This document shows positions 1-6,732 of a stretch of DNA of 18,928 nucleotides, piece by piece. Under the pieces are notes generated by a model. It saw only the letters and a list, made by a program, of their open reading frames with translations. It had not been told where the DNA came from and did not search any database. Positions within the stretch are counted from its first letter, which is position 1, and the number at the start of each line of letters is the position of its first letter. The stretch comes from J134 sp964484045 (lineage in GTDB: Bacteria > Pseudomonadota > Alphaproteobacteria > Sphingomonadales > Rhodothalassiaceae), in contig CAZAEP010000017.1 in assembly GCA_964484045.1 (NCBI GenBank), positions 1-18,928 on the forward strand, written 5' to 3'. The position numbers were made by a program, and so were the translations under genes.

Positions 1-226
1 CCTCGTAATAGCGACGGAACTGCTTTTCCGTGATGTTGCCGTAATAGCCCTTGAGCTTCTGCTTGGCGCGAAGCTGAATGCCGAAGTCCGAGAGCTTGCC
101 CCGGCGCCGCTGCCCGTGCTGTCCGGGACCGTACTGACGGGCATTGACCGGGCTTTTCGCCCGCCCCCAGATGTTCTCGCCCATGCGGCGATCGATCTTG
201 TGCTTCGCTTGAATGCGTTTGGTCAT
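1..226 (-). CDS. rpsD: 30S ribosomal protein S4, N-terminal part (gene continues off the left edge)
   Basis: S4 is a primary 16S rRNA-binding protein that starts assembly of the small-subunit body. The minus-strand reading gives 75 codons beginning MTKRIQAKHKIDRRMGENIW, followed by the family hallmarks SPVNARQYGPGQHGQ, RRRGKLSDFG and QLRAKQKLKGYYG. This is the basic S4 N-terminal domain that precedes the S4 RNA-binding fold. The gene is cut by the window edge, so the C-terminal S4 domain is not seen. The ATG at 224-226 has an AGAGGA-type Shine-Dalgarno about 11 nt upstream. The gene is divergent from the CBS-domain gene. I see no zinc-binding cysteine cluster in the visible part, so this looks like the Zn-independent form. 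The assignment is very secure. Confidence 0.97.
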   Translation of the reverse strand, partial: MTKRIQAKHKIDRRMGENIWGRAKSPVNARQYGPGQHGQRRRGKLSDFGIQLRAKQKLKGYYGNITEKQFRRYYE

Positions 227-511
227 GTCGAACCGCGTCCTCTCATCTTGCGCCGCGGGCCGGACGCCGATCGTCCCTCGCGCCGCCGCCCAATGCATGG
301 CGGACGGGCGAGCGCCCGCGCGGACGGCGGACAGATCGGCCGCCCGTTCGAAGGAGCGCGAGGTAGACCAATGCGGGAGAAAGGTCAAGCACCATGCGAT
401 CGACGCCGTTTTGACCGGGATCAAGGCGCCGCCCTGCGCTTTGTGCTTTCCTGCCATCCATCATGGCGGGGGTGCATCCCGCGCCCCCGACGACGGAAAG
501 GGGGTCGGATC
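227..511. other. Divergent intergenic region between rpsD and the CBS gene
   Basis: These 285 bases hold no gene I can support. A plus-strand frame remains open through most of it, but it has no ribosome site and no recognisable protein. Possible elements are a minus-strand -35-like TTGACC (383-388) followed 17 nt later by a poor -10 TACCTC (360-365), which could serve rpsD, and a plus-strand TTGACC (411-416) without a convincing -10. A short GC hairpin (305-309 with 314-318) also lies here. All of these are weak. Confidence 0.4.
360..388 (-). promoter_or_regulatory. Weak candidate promoter for rpsD
   Basis: Read on the minus strand, TTGACC (388-383) is separated by 17 nt from TACCTC (365-360). 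The -35 matches consensus at five of six positions, but the -10 is poor. The predicted start would leave a leader of roughly 125 nt before the rpsD ATG. This is inference only; a true promoter could lie elsewhere in the spacer. Confidence 0.25.
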
Positions 512-928
512 ATGAAAGTCAAGCAAGCGATGCATGAAGGGGTCGAGTGGCGCAGCCCGGACACGCCCTTGTTCGAACTCGCGCGGATCATGCGCAACGA
601 GGAAATCGGCGCCATTCCGATCGGTGAAAACGATCGCCTCGTCGGCATGGTGACCGATCGCGATATCGTCTGCCGGGCCCTGGCCGAGGGTCGCGATCCG
701 GCAACGCTGACCGCACGCGACGTGATGACCGAGGGGGTCTTCTACTGCCTCGAGGACGAGGATGTCGAAGACGCCATCCATCTCATGGAAACGAAGCGTA
801 TCCGTCGCCTGCCGGTCATCAACCGGGCAAAAAGGATGGTCGGGATCCTGAGCTTCAGCGATGTCAGCCACACGGTAAGCCGCGAGCTCGCCGGCGAGCT
901 CGCCGAAGCGGTGTCGGTGCATCACTGA
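512..928 (+). CDS. Two-CBS-domain protein (CBS pair, BON-less, stand-alone)
   Basis: A 138-residue soluble protein made almost entirely of a tandem CBS (Bateman) module. Such modules bind adenosine nucleotides (AMP, ATP, SAM or NAD) and act as energy or ligand sensors. The first CBS unit (about residues 1-60) ends in the signature RLVGMVTDRDIVCRAL. A short linker containing TARDVMTEGV leads to the second unit (about 68-130), with ETKRIRRLPVINRAKRMVGI and the LSFSDVSH signature. The start at 512 is chosen because a purine-rich GGAAAGGGGG (496-505) sits just upstream and the protein then begins with the canonical KVKQAMHEGVE motif. The longer open frame upstream has no homologous look. No catalytic domain is attached, so the partner is unknown. 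Small CBS proteins like this are common in alphaproteobacteria and are often annotated as inosine-5-monophosphate dehydrogenase-related, but this one lacks the IMPDH barrel. Confidence 0.9.
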   Translation: MKVKQAMHEGVEWRSPDTPLFELARIMRNEEIGAIPIGENDRLVGMVTDRDIVCRALAEGRDPATLTARDVMTEGVFYCLEDEDVEDAIHLMETKRIRRLPVINRAKRMVGILSFSDVSHTVSRELAGELAEAVSVHH

Positions 929-939
929 AACGGAACGGA

Positions 940-971
940 GTCCGGCACCGCAAGAGCTGCCGGTGCCGGAC
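940..971 (+). terminator. Perfect 11-bp hairpin after the CBS gene
   Basis: GTCCGGCACCG (940-950) and CGGTGCCGGAC (961-971) are exact inverted repeats around a 10-nt loop, beginning 12 nt after the stop codon. There is no T-run, so this would be a non-canonical (Rho-assisted or L-shaped) terminator, or an mRNA 3'-end stabiliser. Its position directly after a stop codon supports the terminator reading. Confidence 0.55.
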
Positions 972-1007
972 GACGACGCGGGCTCGCACGAGACCGCGGG
1001 GGCGATG

Positions 1008-1037
1008 ATGGCGGCGATCCTTCCGGGTCGCCGCCAT
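1008..1037 (+). terminator. Second strong hairpin upstream of the toxin-antitoxin operon
   Basis: ATGGCGGCGATCC (1008-1020) pairs with GGGTCGCCGCCAT (1025-1037) through 13 positions, with one T/G wobble and a 4-nt TTCC loop. No T-tract follows. Together with the hairpin at 940-971 it may insulate the toxin-antitoxin promoter from read-through of the CBS gene. An operator or an RNA structural role is possible. The base pairing is directly visible; the function is inferred. Confidence 0.45.
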
Positions 1038-1063
1038 GTCCATCTCTTCGCGTCGGCGCAAAA

Positions 1064-1105
1064 TTGCATTTCTGCCGATAATATGCCATATACTGCAAAT
1101 CTGCA
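1064..1105 (+). promoter_or_regulatory. Promoter/operator of the RES-Xre operon
   Basis: This is an AT-rich island directly before the antitoxin ATG (1121). A -35-like TTGCAT (1064-1069) and a good -10 TATACT (1089-1094) are 19 nt apart. An exact odd palindrome ATATG-C-CATAT (1081-1091) overlaps the -10. It is flanked by two related decamers, GCATTTCTGC (1066-1075) and GCAAATCTGC (1095-1104), 8/10 identical. Xre-type antitoxins with a DUF2384 domain commonly repress their own promoter through such repeats, so this is the expected autoregulatory site. A GGCGGAG ribosome site follows at 1111-1117. Confidence 0.6.
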
Positions 1106-1120
1106 TACCGGGCGGAGAAA

Positions 1121-1525
1121 ATGGCGGCACCACTCGCAAACATCGTCCCCGATCGGGAATTCGGACCCGAGCGGCAGGCACGTGCGATGCACGGCTTCTT
1201 CCGCATCATGGAGCTGTGGTCGGCGAGCAACGCCGAGGCGCGCCGGATTCTCGGCGCGCCCGCCGAACGGACCTTCTACGCCTGGAAAGCCGGCCGGGTG
1301 CGACGGATGCCCGCGGACACGTTGCGACGGATCGGCTATGTTGCGGGCATCTACAAGGCGCTGCAGATCCTCTATTCCGATCCGGCGCAGGCGGACGCGT
1401 GGGTGCGCAAACCCAACCGCCATTTCGCCGGACAGACACCGATGGAACGGATGGCGGCCGGCGACGTGACCGACCTCGCCGCGGTTCGCGCCTATCTCGA
1501 TGCCGCACGCGCGCCCTGGTCCTGA
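1121..1525 (+). CDS. Antitoxin Xre/MbcA/ParS family (RES-Xre toxin-antitoxin)
   Basis: A 134-residue antitoxin. An Xre-like helix-turn-helix region (about residues 25-72, containing SNAEARRILGAP and ERTFYAWKAGRVRRMPADT) is followed by the DUF2384 toxin-binding domain (about 75-134). That domain shows the typical pattern ILYSDPAQADAWVRKPN, HFAGQTPMERM and AAVRAYLDAAR. The protein should bind and neutralise the RES NADase encoded directly downstream and repress the shared promoter. The ATG at 1121 is supported by the GGCGGAG site at 1111-1117. The 3' end overlaps the predicted toxin start by 26 nt in a different frame, consistent with translational coupling and with the antitoxin-first order usual for this family. 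Confidence 0.9.
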   Translation: MAAPLANIVPDREFGPERQARAMHGFFRIMELWSASNAEARRILGAPAERTFYAWKAGRVRRMPADTLRRIGYVAGIYKALQILYSDPAQADAWVRKPNRHFAGQTPMERMAAGDVTDLAAVRAYLDAARAPWS

Positions 1526-2219
1526 GCCGCCGCTGCGCCGGGTGACGTGGTCGCGCGCCACGCGCATCATCGCCTCGCGCTATCCGCCGATCGATCTCTA
1601 TGAACGCGTCTCGCCGGACCCCGCCACATGGGACGCGCTGATCGCCGCCGAGCAACTGGTCAACCCGCGGCTGCGCGACGCGGCAGGCGAGATCCGCCTG
1701 GTACCGCCCGAGGACCGGGTGAGCGGTCGCGGCGCAAGCTATGTCATGGCACCGTTCACGCATCCGAACCCGAAGGGCTCGCGCTTCAGCGACGGCGCGT
1801 TCGGCGTCTATTACGCGGGCCGCGAGTTTGCGACCGCGCTCAAGGAGACCGTTCATCATTTCGAGCGCATCGCGCGCGACAGCGACGACGGTCCGCGTTC
1901 CGAGGACATGCGGGTTCTGGTCGGCCGCATCGACGCCCGCCTGCACGATCTCGCAGGCCTGCCTGCCGCGGACCGCGGACGCATCCTGGACCCCGGGAGC
2001 TACGCCGCGAGCCGGCCTTTCGGCGCGATGATGCGGGCGAGCGGGAGCAACGGACTCGTCTATCCGAGCGTGCGCAATCCGCAAGGGGCATGCATCGCCG
2101 CCTTCCGGCCCCGCGTCGTCGGCATTCCGCTCCAGACGAAGCACATCAGATTTCACTGGAACGGGTCGCGCGTGGCCCGCTATTTCGACTACGGGCGCGA
2201 GGCGTGGCTGACCCTGTGA
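1500..2219 (+). CDS. RES-domain toxin (NAD+-degrading), partner of Xre antitoxin
   Basis: Encodes about 239 residues forming a RES domain, named for conserved Arg, Glu and Ser. Characterised RES toxins deplete cellular NAD+ and stop growth. Candidate active-site residues here are R95 in GSRFSDGAFGVYYAG, Y105, E116 in TALKETVHHFERI and S190 in GLVYPSVRNPQG, in the correct order and spacing for the family. A C-terminal segment KHIRFHWNGSRVARYFDY completes the fold. No key residue is missing, so the toxin appears intact. The start is uncertain: ATG 1500 has no Shine-Dalgarno and lies inside the antitoxin gene, while a GTG at 1542 would give a protein 14 residues shorter. Either way, translation is probably coupled to the antitoxin. 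The gene converges on the dehydrogenase gene with a gap of only 34 bp. Confidence 0.88.
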   Translation: MPHARPGPEPPLRRVTWSRATRIIASRYPPIDLYERVSPDPATWDALIAAEQLVNPRLRDAAGEIRLVPPEDRVSGRGASYVMAPFTHPNPKGSRFSDGAFGVYYAGREFATALKETVHHFERIARDSDDGPRSEDMRVLVGRIDARLHDLAGLPAADRGRILDPGSYAASRPFGAMMRASGSNGLVYPSVRNPQGACIAAFRPRVVGIPLQTKHIRFHWNGSRVARYFDYGREAWLTL

Positions 2220-2253
2220 CGGTGCGACGCCCGGCGACGGTGCGCTGGAGCGG

Positions 2254-3132
2254 CTATCCGCGAAAGCGGCGAATGAGGCTCGAGGTGTCCTGCCGCCCGC
2301 CGCCCATCTTCTGCACATCGGCATAGAACTGATCGACGAGCGCGGTGAGCGGCAGCGAGACGCCGAGCTTGCGCGCCTCGCCGAGCACGATGGCGAGATC
2401 CTTGCGCATGAGATCGACGGCGAAGCCGAAATCGAATTCGCCGCGCACCATCGTTCTTGCGCGATTGTCCATCTGCCAGGATTGCGCCGCGCCCCTGGAG
2501 ATGACGTCCACCACGGCGTCCGCGTCGAGCCCGGCCTCGAGACAGAAATGGAGCGCCTCCGCGAGCCCCTGGACAATGCCGGCGATGCAGATCTGGTTGA
2601 CCATCTTGGCCGTCTGCCCGGCGCCGGCGGGCCCGAGCAGTCGCGCCGTCATCGCATAGGCCGCCATCGCCGGCCGCGCCCGCTCGAAAGCCACGGCATC
2701 GCCTCCGACCATGACCGTAAGGCGGCCCTCGACCGCGCCCGCCTCGCCGCCCGAGACCGGGGCGTCGAGAAAGGCGAGGTCGCGCCTTTCCGCCTCGCCG
2801 GCCATCTCGCGCGCGAGCGCCGCGGAAGCGGTCGTATGATCGACGAAGATCGCCCCCGCCGTCATGCCCGCGAACGCCCCTTCCGGGCCGAGACAGACGG
2901 CGCGGACATCGTCGTCGGCACCGACGCAGGCGAAGACGATATCGACCCCCTCGGCCGCCTCGCGCGGGCTCGCGGCGATACGGCAGTCGTCCGTCCCGTG
3001 CTCGGCGAGCCAGCGTTCGGCCCTGGCGCGGGTGCGGTTGTAGACCGTCACCCGATGCCCGGCGCGGGCAAGGTGCCCGGCCATCGCATAGCCCATCACG
3101 CCAAGCCCCAAAAAAGAGAGGTTGTCGCGCAT
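2254..3132 (-). CDS. NAD(P)-dependent oxidoreductase, 3-hydroxyisobutyrate dehydrogenase family
   Basis: A 292-residue beta-hydroxyacid dehydrogenase. Members oxidise 3-hydroxyisobutyrate (valine catabolism), reduce tartronate semialdehyde, or reduce succinic semialdehyde or glyoxylate. The N-terminal Rossmann fold opens with the dinucleotide motif FLGLGVMG (residues 7-14) and has YNRT after the second strand, which suggests NADP preference. The substrate-binding signature DAPVSGGEAGAVEGRLT (123-139) includes S127. The catalytic lysine is K176 in GAGQTAKMVNQ. The helical C-terminal domain is complete, and the length matches the family (about 290). The ATG at 3130-3132 has a GAGG site just upstream. 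The exact substrate cannot be told: no valine-catabolism (mmsA) or glycerate-pathway neighbour is present. The gene is divergent from the acylase gene. Confidence 0.88.
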   Translation of the reverse strand: MRDNLSFLGLGVMGYAMAGHLARAGHRVTVYNRTRARAERWLAEHGTDDCRIAASPREAAEGVDIVFACVGADDDVRAVCLGPEGAFAGMTAGAIFVDHTTASAALAREMAGEAERRDLAFLDAPVSGGEAGAVEGRLTVMVGGDAVAFERARPAMAAYAMTARLLGPAGAGQTAKMVNQICIAGIVQGLAEALHFCLEAGLDADAVVDVISRGAAQSWQMDNRARTMVRGEFDFGFAVDLMRKDLAIVLGEARKLGVSLPLTALVDQFYADVQKMGGGRQDTSSLIRRFRG

Positions 3133-3200
3133 CTCTGCCTCGCTAGTCTGTTGGCGGATCGGACGTCATGCCCGTGCCCCGAGCTTTAGGGCGGCGCTCG

Positions 3201-3216
3201 ACGTCTGTCCAGACGT
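3201..3216. repeat. Short palindrome in the dehydrogenase/acylase divergent region
   Basis: ACGTCT-GTCC-AGACGT is an exact 6-bp inverted repeat with a 4-nt centre, 15 nt upstream of the acylase ribosome site within the 115-bp divergent spacer (3133-3247). It could be an operator or a small leader hairpin. I see no convincing -35/-10 pair in this spacer. Confidence 0.35.
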
Positions 3217-3247
3217 GGAACCGGCTGTCTTGGGGAGGATCGAGACC

Positions 3248-5644
3248 ATGGCGCGCACCGGTGCAGGCAAGGCCCTGAAAATTCTGGCGGCCCTTCTGGG
3301 CGGGACCGTCATCCTCGCCCTCTTCGGCTGGGTCTATCTGCGCACGTCCCTGCCGCAGACGAGCGGCCGCATCGCGCTGGCCGGCCTCACCGCACCGGTG
3401 ACGGTGACGCGCGATGATCACGGCATTCCGCATATCGTCGCCGAAAACGAAGCCGACGCCGCCTTCGCCCTCGGCTTCGTCCATGCGCAGGACCGGCTGT
3501 GGCAGATGGAGATGCACCGCCGCGTCGCCGCCGGGCGGCTCTCCGAGCTCGCCGGCGAAGCGACGGTGGCCACCGACCGCTATCTCCGCACGCTCTCGCT
3601 CTATGATCGCGCACGGCGCTCGTGGGAGCATCAGAGCCCGGCGGCGCAGACCGTGCTCAAGGCCTATGCCGCCGGCATCAATGCCTATCTCGAACGCCAT
3701 CGCGGTGCCTGGCCGCCGGAGTTCCTTCTCACCGGCGTGCGCCCCGAGCGCTGGACGCCGATCGATTCGCTCGGCTGGCTGAAGATGATGTCGCTCGATC
3801 TCGGCGGCAATATGGGACGCGAGCTTTCGCGGCTCGACCTTGCCGGCACGCTCGATGCCGGGCAGCTCGCGGAATTCTTCCCGCCCTATCCCGGCGCACC
3901 CGCGATCCCGCTGCCCGATCTCAAGGCGCTCTATGACGGCCTCGATCTCAGGACCGCCTCCGCCACCGCCCGGCCGGGCGCACGGGACCTCGGACTGGGC
4001 TCGAACAACTGGGTGGTCTCGGGCGACCGCACGAAAAGCGGCAAGCCGCTGCTCGCCAATGATCCGCATCTCGGGCTGACGACGCCCTCGCTGTGGTATC
4101 TCGTCCACATGAAGATCGCCGGGCGCAATGTCGTCGGCGCCTCGATGCCCGGGGTCCCCGGCGTCATTCTCGGTCGCAACGACCATATCGCCTGGGGCTT
4201 CACCAATGTGAACCCCGACGTGCAGGATCTCTATCTCGAAAAACTGAGCGCCGACGGCGACGGCTATCTGACACCGGACGGGACCGCGCGCTTCATCGCC
4301 CGCGAAGAGACGATCCGCGTAAAAGATGCCGAACCGGTGACCTTCACCATCCGCGAAACCCGTCACGGTCCGGTGATCTCGGACGCCCGGGGCGATGTCC
4401 GGGCCGCGCTGCCCGAAGGCTATGTGCTCGCCCTGCGCTGGACCGCGCTCGAGGACGACGACACCACGCCGAGTATCGCCATGTCCTTGAGCGAGGCGCG
4501 GAATTTCGACGAGTTCACCGAGGCGCTCCGAGCCTATGTGACACCGATGCAGAACATGGTCTTCGCCGACAGCGCGGGCAATATCGGCTATATCGCGCCC
4601 GGTCGGGTACCGGTGCGCGGCCCCGGAAACGACACCCATGGCCTCGTCCCCGCGCCGGGCTGGAAGGCCGGCTACGACTGGACGGGGTACCTTCCCTATG
4701 AGGCGTTGCCGCGACGCTACAATCCGGCCGAGGGCTTCATCGCCACCGCCAACGAGAAGATCGTCGACGACAGCTATTCCCATTATCTGACCAGCGAATG
4801 GGCGATGCCCTATCGCGGCGACCGCATCCGCGCCCTTCTCGCCGCCAGCGAAACCCATGATGCCGACAGCATGGCGCGGATTCAGAGCGACGTGCATTCC
4901 ACCGTCGCCGACGACCTTCTGCCGCTGATGCTCGGGCATATGAGGGCGCCGATTTCCGACCTCGTCGCCGCGATGGCGGCGTGGGATCGCGAGATGCGCG
5001 TCGACCGGCCCGAGCCGCTCGTCTTCTCGGCCTGGCACCGGCATCTGGCAAAGCGCATCTACGCCGATGAGCTGGGCGAGAAGTTCAAACGCTATTGGGG
5101 GCCGAAGCCGAATTTCCTGCATCGTGTACTCGCCGGCGAAGGGGACTATGCCCGCTGGTGCGACGACGTCACCACCGCCGCCGTCGAGACCTGCGACGAG
5201 GTGGTCGCGGCGGCGCTCGCCGATGCCGAGGCCGAGCTCCGCGAGACGCTCGGCGACGACTGGCGGAAATGGCGCTGGGGGGCGCTCCATGTGGTGATTC
5301 AGCGCCATGAGCCGATGTCGCAGATCCCCGCCTTGCGCCGCTTTTTCGAATTGCGGGCGCCGGCACCGGGCGGCACTTACACGATCAATGTCGCGGGACC
5401 GCGTTTCACCGGTCCCGACGTCTACAGCTTCCGCCACGGGCCGAGCTATCGCGCGATCTACGACTTCGCCGATCTCGAACGCTCGCGCTATGTCATCCCG
5501 ACCGGGGAATCGGGCAATCCCTTCTCGGCGCATTACGGGGATCTGTTCCCGCTGTGGCGCGCCGTCCGCTACATCGCGATCGCGACCGCGGACGGGGCCA
5601 TCCACGGCCCGCGCCTCGAGCTTGTGCCCGCAACCGAAAATTAA
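3248..5644 (+). CDS. Penicillin acylase family protein (Ntn hydrolase), membrane-anchored
   Basis: A 798-residue precursor of an N-terminal-nucleophile amidohydrolase. Relatives include penicillin G acylase, glutaryl/cephalosporin acylases and acyl-homoserine-lactone acylases (PvdQ/QuiP). A single hydrophobic segment (about residues 9-31) looks like a signal anchor or uncleaved signal peptide. The alpha-chain motif DDHGIPHIVAENEADAAFA starts at 56. Autocatalytic cleavage should expose S252 in LGLGSNNWVVSG, followed by LLANDPHL. N502 in ATANEKI corresponds to the oxyanion Asn of the beta chain (about B251). The start at 3248 is preferred because GGGGAGG (3232-3238) is well placed 9 nt upstream. 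The open frame extends 42 codons further up without a signal. The substrate is unknown, and no beta-lactam or quorum-sensing gene is nearby. Confidence 0.9.
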   Translation: MARTGAGKALKILAALLGGTVILALFGWVYLRTSLPQTSGRIALAGLTAPVTVTRDDHGIPHIVAENEADAAFALGFVHAQDRLWQMEMHRRVAAGRLSELAGEATVATDRYLRTLSLYDRARRSWEHQSPAAQTVLKAYAAGINAYLERHRGAWPPEFLLTGVRPERWTPIDSLGWLKMMSLDLGGNMGRELSRLDLAGTLDAGQLAEFFPPYPGAPAIPLPDLKALYDGLDLRTASATARPGARDLGLGSNNWVVSGDRTKSGKPLLANDPHLGLTTPSLWYLVHMKIAGRNVVGASMPGVPGVILGRNDHIAWGFTNVNPDVQDLYLEKLSADGDGYLTPDGTARFIAREETIRVKDAEPVTFTIRETRHGPVISDARGDVRAALPEGYVLALRWTALEDDDTTPSIAMSLSEARNFDEFTEALRAYVTPMQNMVFADSAGNIGYIAPGRVPVRGPGNDTHGLVPAPGWKAGYDWTGYLPYEALPRRYNPAEGFIATANEKIVDDSYSHYLTSEWAMPYRGDRIRALLAASETHDADSMARIQSDVHSTVADDLLPLMLGHMRAPISDLVAAMAAWDREMRVDRPEPLVFSAWHRHLAKRIYADELGEKFKRYWGPKPNFLHRVLAGEGDYARWCDDVTTAAVETCDEVVAAALADAEAELRETLGDDWRKWRWGALHVVIQRHEPMSQIPALRRFFELRAPAPGGTYTINVAGPRFTGPDVYSFRHGPSYRAIYDFADLERSRYVIPTGESGNPFSAHYGDLFPLWRAVRYIAIATADGAIHGPRLELVPATEN

Positions 5645-5681
5645 CGCGGCCCGGGGCAGACTTTCCGCCATCGGAGGACGT

Positions 5682-5703
5682 GCCTCGCCCTGAATGACGA
5701 GGC
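5682..5703 (+). terminator. Weak hairpin between the acylase gene and motB
   Basis: GCCTCG (5682-5687) and CGAGGC (5698-5703) form a 6-bp stem with a 10-nt loop in the 89-bp spacer, without a T-run. It may be an inefficient terminator or have no function. Confidence 0.25.
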
Positions 5704-5733
5704 CCGAAGCGATCGGCTCGGCGGGAGTGTCGC

Positions 5734-6645
5734 GTGGCGCAGAAGGACAATGAACGACCGCTTGTGATCAAGAAGGTCAAGAAGGGCGGCGGCGGCGGCC
5801 ACCATGGCGGTGCCTGGAAGGTCGCCTATGCCGACTTCACCACCGCGATGATGGCCTTCTTCATGCTCCTGTGGCTGCTCAATGTCTCGGACAAGAAGAC
5901 CCTCGAGGGTCTCGCCGACTACTTCACCCCGTCCTCGGCCAGCGTCAGCGGCACGTCCGGTGCCGGAAAGCCGCTCGCCGGCACGGCAATGGACACCAGT
6001 GGAGCGGTCGGGGCCAGCGCCTCGGTCCTCGAGATCCAGGGCCCGCCGAAAACGACGCAGGAGACCGCCGACACGCCCGGAGAGGGGAAATCGGACGCCG
6101 ACGACGCGAACTCGGTCTCGATGGAGGCCCAGGAGAAGAACACCGACAAGGCGCTCGCCATCCTCGAGGACAATCTGCAGCAGGCGATCCAGGAAAGCCC
6201 GGAACTGGCGCGCCATCGCGATCAGATCCTGGTCGAGGAGACCCCGGAAGGCATCCGCATCCAGCTTACCGACAAGGACGGCCGGGCGATGTTCCAGAAG
6301 GGCACGGCGAAATTCTACACCTATGCGCGGCGCATGATGCGCGAGATCGGCGCCATCGTCGCCACCTTGCCCAACCGGGTCGCCATCGTCGGCCATACCG
6401 ATGCCGCCGGACGCGGCGACAGCGGCGCCTATTCCGCGTGGGAGCTCTCCGCCGATCGCGCCAATGCCGCCCGCCGCATCCTGGCCCGCACCGGCGTCAG
6501 CGACGACCGCATCTCCGAGGTCGTGGGCAAGGCGGCCACCGAACCGCTCTTTCCCACCGACCCGACGCGGCCGGAAAACCGACGCATCACCATCCTCGTG
6601 CTGCGCGAGGCGCCGGTCATCGCTCCGGGCGCCGGCGACAACTGA
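5734..6645 (+). CDS. motB: Flagellar motor stator protein MotB
   Basis: MotB pairs with MotA to form the proton-driven stator, which it anchors to peptidoglycan. The 303-residue protein has the alphaproteobacterial N-terminus VIKKVKKGGGGGHHGGAWKV, then one transmembrane helix (about 31-52, ADFTTAMMAFFMLLWLLN) bearing the proton-carrying D34. A low-complexity linker (about 60-150) leads to the C-terminal OmpA-like peptidoglycan-binding domain (about 165-290), with VAIVGHTDAAG and the late motif NRRITILVL. The start is a GTG at 5734, supported by GGGAG (5723-5727) 6 nt upstream. motA is not adjacent, and no other flagellar gene is in the window. An orphan OmpA/MotB-like protein of another system is possible, but the intact D34 and helix favour a true stator subunit. 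Confidence 0.9.
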   Translation: MAQKDNERPLVIKKVKKGGGGGHHGGAWKVAYADFTTAMMAFFMLLWLLNVSDKKTLEGLADYFTPSSASVSGTSGAGKPLAGTAMDTSGAVGASASVLEIQGPPKTTQETADTPGEGKSDADDANSVSMEAQEKNTDKALAILEDNLQQAIQESPELARHRDQILVEETPEGIRIQLTDKDGRAMFQKGTAKFYTYARRMMREIGAIVATLPNRVAIVGHTDAAGRGDSGAYSAWELSADRANAARRILARTGVSDDRISEVVGKAATEPLFPTDPTRPENRRITILVLREAPVIAPGAGDN

Positions 6646-6656
6646 CGCGCAGCCCT

Positions 6657-6685
6657 CTGGCCCCCCAATTCGAGATCGGTATACT
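6657..6685 (+). promoter_or_regulatory. Candidate promoter of the anion permease gene
   Basis: A good -10 hexamer TATACT (6680-6685) stands 17 nt after a moderate -35 CTGGCC (6657-6662), in the 87-bp spacer between motB and the permease. The predicted transcript start lies near 6692. A small dyad CCAC-CTC-GTGG (6703-6713) would fall in the leader. Confidence 0.45.
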
Positions 6686-6732
6686 GCACGCTTTCGCAAC
6701 GCCACCTCGTGGGGGGATGCAGTCGGAGGCTT

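Noticed and set aside
305..318. CGGGC-GAGC-GCCCG hairpin in the rpsD upstream spacer
   Set aside because: A 5-bp GC stem is expected by chance in this composition, and it is not positioned at a gene end.
116..511. Upstream extension of the CBS-protein frame, starting inside rpsD on the other strand
   Set aside because: The extension has no family similarity, and a clear ribosome site and canonical N-terminus exist at 512.
2218..2244. Direct repeat GACGGTGCG (2218-2226 and 2236-2244) at the toxin stop codon
   Set aside because: Nine bases in a GC-rich 34-bp convergent gap is short enough to be chance; there is no flanking att-like or IS-like structure.
461..2576. Minus-strand frames 461-1570 and 1206-2576 opposite the CBS and toxin-antitoxin genes
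   Set aside because: They run across several plus-strand genes and their intergenic hairpins, have no homologous look, and have no ribosome site.
3143..5671. An 842-codon minus-strand frame opposite the acylase gene
   Set aside because: Exact antisense of a complete Ntn hydrolase with catalytic residues. No start signal or domain.
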